From: Myxococcales bacterium
GTDB lineage: Bacteria > Myxococcota_A > Polyangia > Fen-1088
DNA length: 7,766 bases
Assembly (NCBI GenBank): GCA_003170035.1
Contig: PMZX01000208.1
Coordinates: 1-7,766 of the forward strand
Direction of reading: 5' to 3'
Shown here in pieces: positions 5,998 to 7,766 of the stretch. A program made the translations under genes and the position numbers. Position 1 is the first letter of the stretch; each line of letters starts with the position of its first letter. A model generated the notes under the pieces. It saw only the letters and a program-made list of their open reading frames with translations. It had not been told where the DNA came from and did not search any database.

Positions 5998-7251
5998 CTA
6001 CGCCCCGCGGGTCGAGAAGCGCGAGCGGCCGTGTAGCTTCCAGGCCTTGATGAGCCCGACGTTCTTGGCTTCAATGGGCTCCATCTCGCTGAACTCGGCT
6101 TGCACCGGTTCGGGAAGCTTCTGATAGAAGGTGTTGGCCACCACCAGTTCGTTGGACGAGGCCTCGGCCAGCAGGCGCGCCGACAGATTGACGGCGTCAC
6201 CCACGACCCCAATGTGGGTCTGGCTGAACGGCCGGTAAAGCACGACATGGATGTCGCCCATGGCGATGCCCATGTGCACGCCGCCCGCGGGTTGCACCCG
6301 GTCGAGTTCGCGCTGCCAGCGGTTGGAAACCGAGTTGCCGATCTGCAGGAGCGCCCGCGCGCATTCGAGCGCCCGGATGGTGACGTTGTCCTCGGGCTCG
6401 GGCACGCCGAACAGCGCGAGCACCTCGTCGCCCACGAACTGTCCCATCATGCCGCCTGCGTTGATGATGGCGTAGCGAGAGTTGGAATAGAACGAGGTCA
6501 GGGCACTGCGCATGACCTCGTCGTCGCGGGTGTCGCGCACGAAGCTGGAGAAGTAGGAGAGGTCGGCCAGAATCACCACGGCGTTGCGATAGCGTTGCGG
6601 TGGCAGGATGCGTTCGGGTGTCAGGCCGTACAGGGTGTGCAGCTGCAACAGGCGTGACCAGCCGAAGTGCCAGAGCAGCGACGACTTGAGCGGGCTTGAC
6701 GCATGCCGATCGCCGAACGCCCAGTGCCACTTGGCTTGATCGATGCGGCTGCGTAGCTCGGTCAAGCTTTCGACCGTGACCGCGGGCAGATCCAGCTTGA
6801 AGCATTCGACGATCAGCTCGCGCAGCCTGGTCTCGTCCCAGATCTCCAACTGCAGCTCGGGACGGACAGCGGCGCGCAGGCGCGCGAAGAGCGCGGTCCA
6901 GTCCGTTCGCGCCGCCCGGTCGATGAGCAGGACCACGCGGTCGGCATCGGGCACCGTGGTGGATGGCGTCCCGTACTTGTTCTGCAGATGATGGACCAGC
7001 CGATCGCTGGCATAGCCGTACTTGACCTCGAGGAAATAGGGCGGTCGTCCTGGCCGGCGCACCAGCATGTCGGCGAACGCGCCTGGCGCGCCGAGGTCGA
7101 CCTCGCGGGCCACATCGACCTCGTCGGCATGGGCGCCATCATGCTGGACAGCGTGCACGCGGCAGATATCACAGCATATTTCCTCCAGAAACAGGCGAAG
7201 CTGGCGGAGGAAATTTGGGTTGTCCGAACTGCTGGCTAGGGTCACGGTCAT
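5998..7251 (-). CDS. class III nucleotide cyclase with N-terminal PD-(D/E)XK-like domain
   Basis: Predicted cytoplasmic 417-residue protein that would make a cyclic nucleotide signal; no membrane segments are visible. The C-terminal half (about 222-410) is a class III cyclase (CHD) domain. Metal-binding Asp230 (VVILADLSYFSSF) and Asp275 (GQFVGDEVLALFG) are present, as are the transition-state residues Asn355 and Arg359 in GDAVNLSARL. The end (EPIEAKNVGLIKAWKLHG) is typical of such domains. The usual base-selecting Lys and Asp are replaced by Gln271 and His346. The N-terminal region (about 1-155) is not a common sensor; GAFADMLVRR...PPYFLEVKYGY gives Asp61, Glu75 and Lys77, matching a PD-(D/E)XK nuclease-like core, possibly a nucleic-acid sensor. 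A conserved-looking connector (about 185-220) links the halves. The ATG at 7251 is preferred because the frame upstream (to 7449) runs through palindromic repeats and divergent promoters. Cyclase assignment is firm; the N-terminal fold is inferred. Confidence 0.9.
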   Translation of the reverse strand: MTVTLASSSDNPNFLRQLRLFLEEICCDICRVHAVQHDGAHADEVDVAREVDLGAPGAFADMLVRRPGRPPYFLEVKYGYASDRLVHHLQNKYGTPSTTVPDADRVVLLIDRAARTDWTALFARLRAAVRPELQLEIWDETRLRELIVECFKLDLPAVTVESLTELRSRIDQAKWHWAFGDRHASSPLKSSLLWHFGWSRLLQLHTLYGLTPERILPPQRYRNAVVILADLSYFSSFVRDTRDDEVMRSALTSFYSNSRYAIINAGGMMGQFVGDEVLALFGVPEPEDNVTIRALECARALLQIGNSVSNRWQRELDRVQPAGGVHMGIAMGDIHVVLYRPFSQTHIGVVGDAVNLSARLLAEASSNELVVANTFYQKLPEPVQAEFSEMEPIEAKNVGLIKAWKLHGRSRFSTRGA

Positions 7252-7260
7252 GTTGACCCC

Positions 7261-7266
7261 ATTGTA
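7261..7266 (-). promoter_or_regulatory. candidate -10 element TACAAT for the cyclase gene
   Basis: Reading the minus strand, TACAAT (5 of 6 to TATAAT) is followed by 9 bases (GGGGTCAAC) and the start codon. Transcription would begin only 2-4 bases before the ATG. No good -35 sits 17 bases upstream. The GGGG before the ATG could alternatively serve as a ribosome site on a longer transcript. Confidence 0.35.
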
Positions 7267-7304
7267 GCGTGCCGTTCGGCAAGGCCCGAGATCTGTGCGC
7301 CTAG

Positions 7305-7354
7305 ATGATGTTCTGCAGGGCGACCGCAGGTCGCTCCTGCGGGCGCGCGTCCCG
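7305..7354. repeat. palindromic repeat unit, copy 1 (REP-like)
   Basis: About 50 bp beginning ATGATGTTC and containing GCAGGGCGACC / GGTCGCTCCTGC arms (7315-7325 and 7329-7340) around a GCA loop: an 11-bp stem with one bulged T. It is a direct repeat of copy 2 with small indels. It lies between divergently read genes, so it is not a terminator for either. The form resembles REP/BIME-type intergenic palindromes. Confidence 0.7.
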
Positions 7355-7359
7355 TAGGC

Positions 7360-7411
7360 ATCATGTTCCGCGCAGGGGCGACCGTAGGTCGCCCCACGGG
7401 TGCGCGCCCTT
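7360..7411. repeat. palindromic repeat unit, copy 2 (REP-like)
   Basis: Same orientation as copy 1 and about five bases after it: ATCATGTTCCG, then GGGGCGACC (7375-7383), loop GTA and GGTCGCCCC (7387-7395), a perfect 9-bp stem, then a GGGTGCGCGCCC tail matching copy 1's GGGCGCGCGTCCC. The stem differences from copy 1 are such that pairing is kept, as expected for a mobile or functional palindrome. Confidence 0.7.
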
Positions 7412-7430
7412 GCCGCCAAGATCAGCGCCC

Positions 7431-7459
7431 TTGACTTGAGCCGCGGCACTCGCTAAGCA
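7431..7459 (+). promoter_or_regulatory. candidate sigma-70 promoter for the 70-residue gene
   Basis: TTGACT (7431-7436), 17-base spacer, TAAGCA (7454-7459). The -35 is 5 of 6 to consensus; the -10 is weak. The ATG at 7469 comes 9 bases after the -10, so the transcript would have almost no leader, in line with the lack of a ribosome site. Confidence 0.45.
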
Positions 7460-7468
7460 CTGTGCGCC

Positions 7469-7681
7469 ATGACCCGCGATGAAGACGCCCCTGATCCCAG
7501 CCTGTTCGATCGCCGGATCGTCGAACGCAACATCAAGCGCGGCCTCGTCACGCGCAAAGACTACGAGAAGTTCTTGAAGTCGCTGCCGGACGCATCGGAC
7601 AAGATGAGGTCGCCCGACGAGGCCCCAGAGCCGGGCTCCAGTTCGCCGGGAACAGGCACTCCGTCTCCGCACGCAGCTTGA
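7469..7681 (+). CDS. conserved small hypothetical protein (VERNIKRGLVTRKDYEKFLKSLPD type)
   Basis: A 70-residue soluble, charged protein with no signal peptide or membrane segment. The core FDRRIVERNIKRGLVTRKDY (13-32) followed by EKFLKSLPDASDKM (33-46) looks like a small conserved protein that I recall from myxobacterial genomes as patterns such as VERNIxxGLxTRKxYEKxLKSLPD. The last 25 residues are a Pro/Ser/Gly-rich tail. Function is unknown. No ribosome site is visible; a promoter-like pair directly upstream suggests a leaderless mRNA. The next gene starts 31 bp downstream on the same strand, and its -35-like element overlaps this gene's stop codon. The coding-like composition and recognisable core make it likely to be real. 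Confidence 0.75.
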   Translation: MTRDEDAPDPSLFDRRIVERNIKRGLVTRKDYEKFLKSLPDASDKMRSPDEAPEPGSSSPGTGTPSPHAA

Positions 7682-7706
7682 AAGCATGCGCCCGGCTGCG
7701 TAGCCT
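7678..7706 (+). promoter_or_regulatory. candidate sigma-70 promoter for the DUF1844-like gene
   Basis: TTGAAA (7678-7683, overlapping the TGA stop of the previous gene), an exact 17-base spacer, and TAGCCT (7701-7706). Only 6 bases separate the -10 from the ATG at 7713, so transcription would start at or next to the start codon. No ribosome site is visible in the 31-bp gap. Confidence 0.45.
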
Positions 7707-7712
7707 TCGCAT

Positions 7713-7766
7713 ATGTCGGACTCCGAGAAGAAGCCTGGTTTTACAGTCACCGATCGCCGGTCATTC
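7713..7766 (+). CDS. start of a probable DUF1844-domain protein, cut by window edge
   Basis: Only the first 18 codons are present: MSDSEKKPGFTVTDRRSF, open to the last base. The form (short acidic/Lys lead, then GFTVTDRR and an aromatic residue) matches how DUF1844 proteins of Deltaproteobacteria usually begin, with a helical domain of unknown function following. The match is from memory on a short stretch, so it is tentative. Confidence 0.6.
   Translation, partial: MSDSEKKPGFTVTDRRSF

Noticed and set aside
5767..6036. 89-codon plus-strand open frame in the GH45-cyclase intergenic region
   Set aside because: No ribosome site, no recognisable motif, and it overlaps the end of the cyclase gene.
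7305..7411. CRISPR array
   Set aside because: Only two copies with about a five-base gap, no spacers and no cas gene; the internal palindromes fit a REP-like element.
7252..7449. Upstream extension of the cyclase frame by 66 codons
   Set aside because: It would run through both palindromic repeats and the divergent promoter region, and its residues (Arg/Ala-rich, poorly structured) look non-coding.
7361..7750. 129-codon minus-strand open frame opposite the 70-residue gene
   Set aside because: It covers the recognised small gene, the repeat and the DUF1844 start; the plus-strand reading is recognisable and this one is not.

Overview
This GC-rich window has the codon use, long Gly/Ser/Thr and Asp/Ala linkers, T6SS genes and small-gene content expected of a myxobacterium or related Myxococcota/Deltaproteobacteria. 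The assignment is an inference from gene style; no rRNA or other phylogenetic marker is present.

Layout: six genes run leftward (minus strand). In transcription order they are a class III nucleotide cyclase (7251-5998), a secreted glycoside hydrolase family 45 endoglucanase with a very long low-complexity linker (5709-4417), a lipoprotein M14 zinc carboxypeptidase with an acidic 10-residue repeat (4358-2967), then type VI secretion genes tssA (2901-1864), tssB (1801-1265) and tssC (1272-1, cut by the window edge). GH45, M14, tssA and tssB are separated by only about 58-65 bp, and tssB and tssC overlap by 8 bp, so GH45-M14-tssABC could form one transcription unit. The cyclase is set apart by 288 bp. 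On the right, reading rightward, are a 70-codon conserved small gene (7469-7681) and the first 18 codons of what looks like a DUF1844 protein (7713 to the edge).

How the genes may work together: TssB and TssC form the contractile sheath and TssA primes and caps its assembly, so the left third is the start of a T6SS cluster that continues beyond base 1. The two exported enzymes upstream are most simply read as a polymer-degrading pair (cellulose and peptide substrates) exported by Sec. Their position directly before tssA is suggestive of shared expression but does not make them T6SS effectors.

Most unusual points: (1) the cyclase has an N-terminal region with a D-x13-E-x-K pattern like PD-(D/E)XK nuclease folds, and its cyclase domain keeps the catalytic residues but has Gln and His where adenylate cyclases usually carry the base-selecting Lys and Asp; (2) a GH45 cellulase with both catalytic Asp in a bacterium; (3) a 217-bp divergent intergenic region with two copies of a palindromic repeat; (4) promoter-like elements placed so close to three start codons that the mRNAs could be leaderless.
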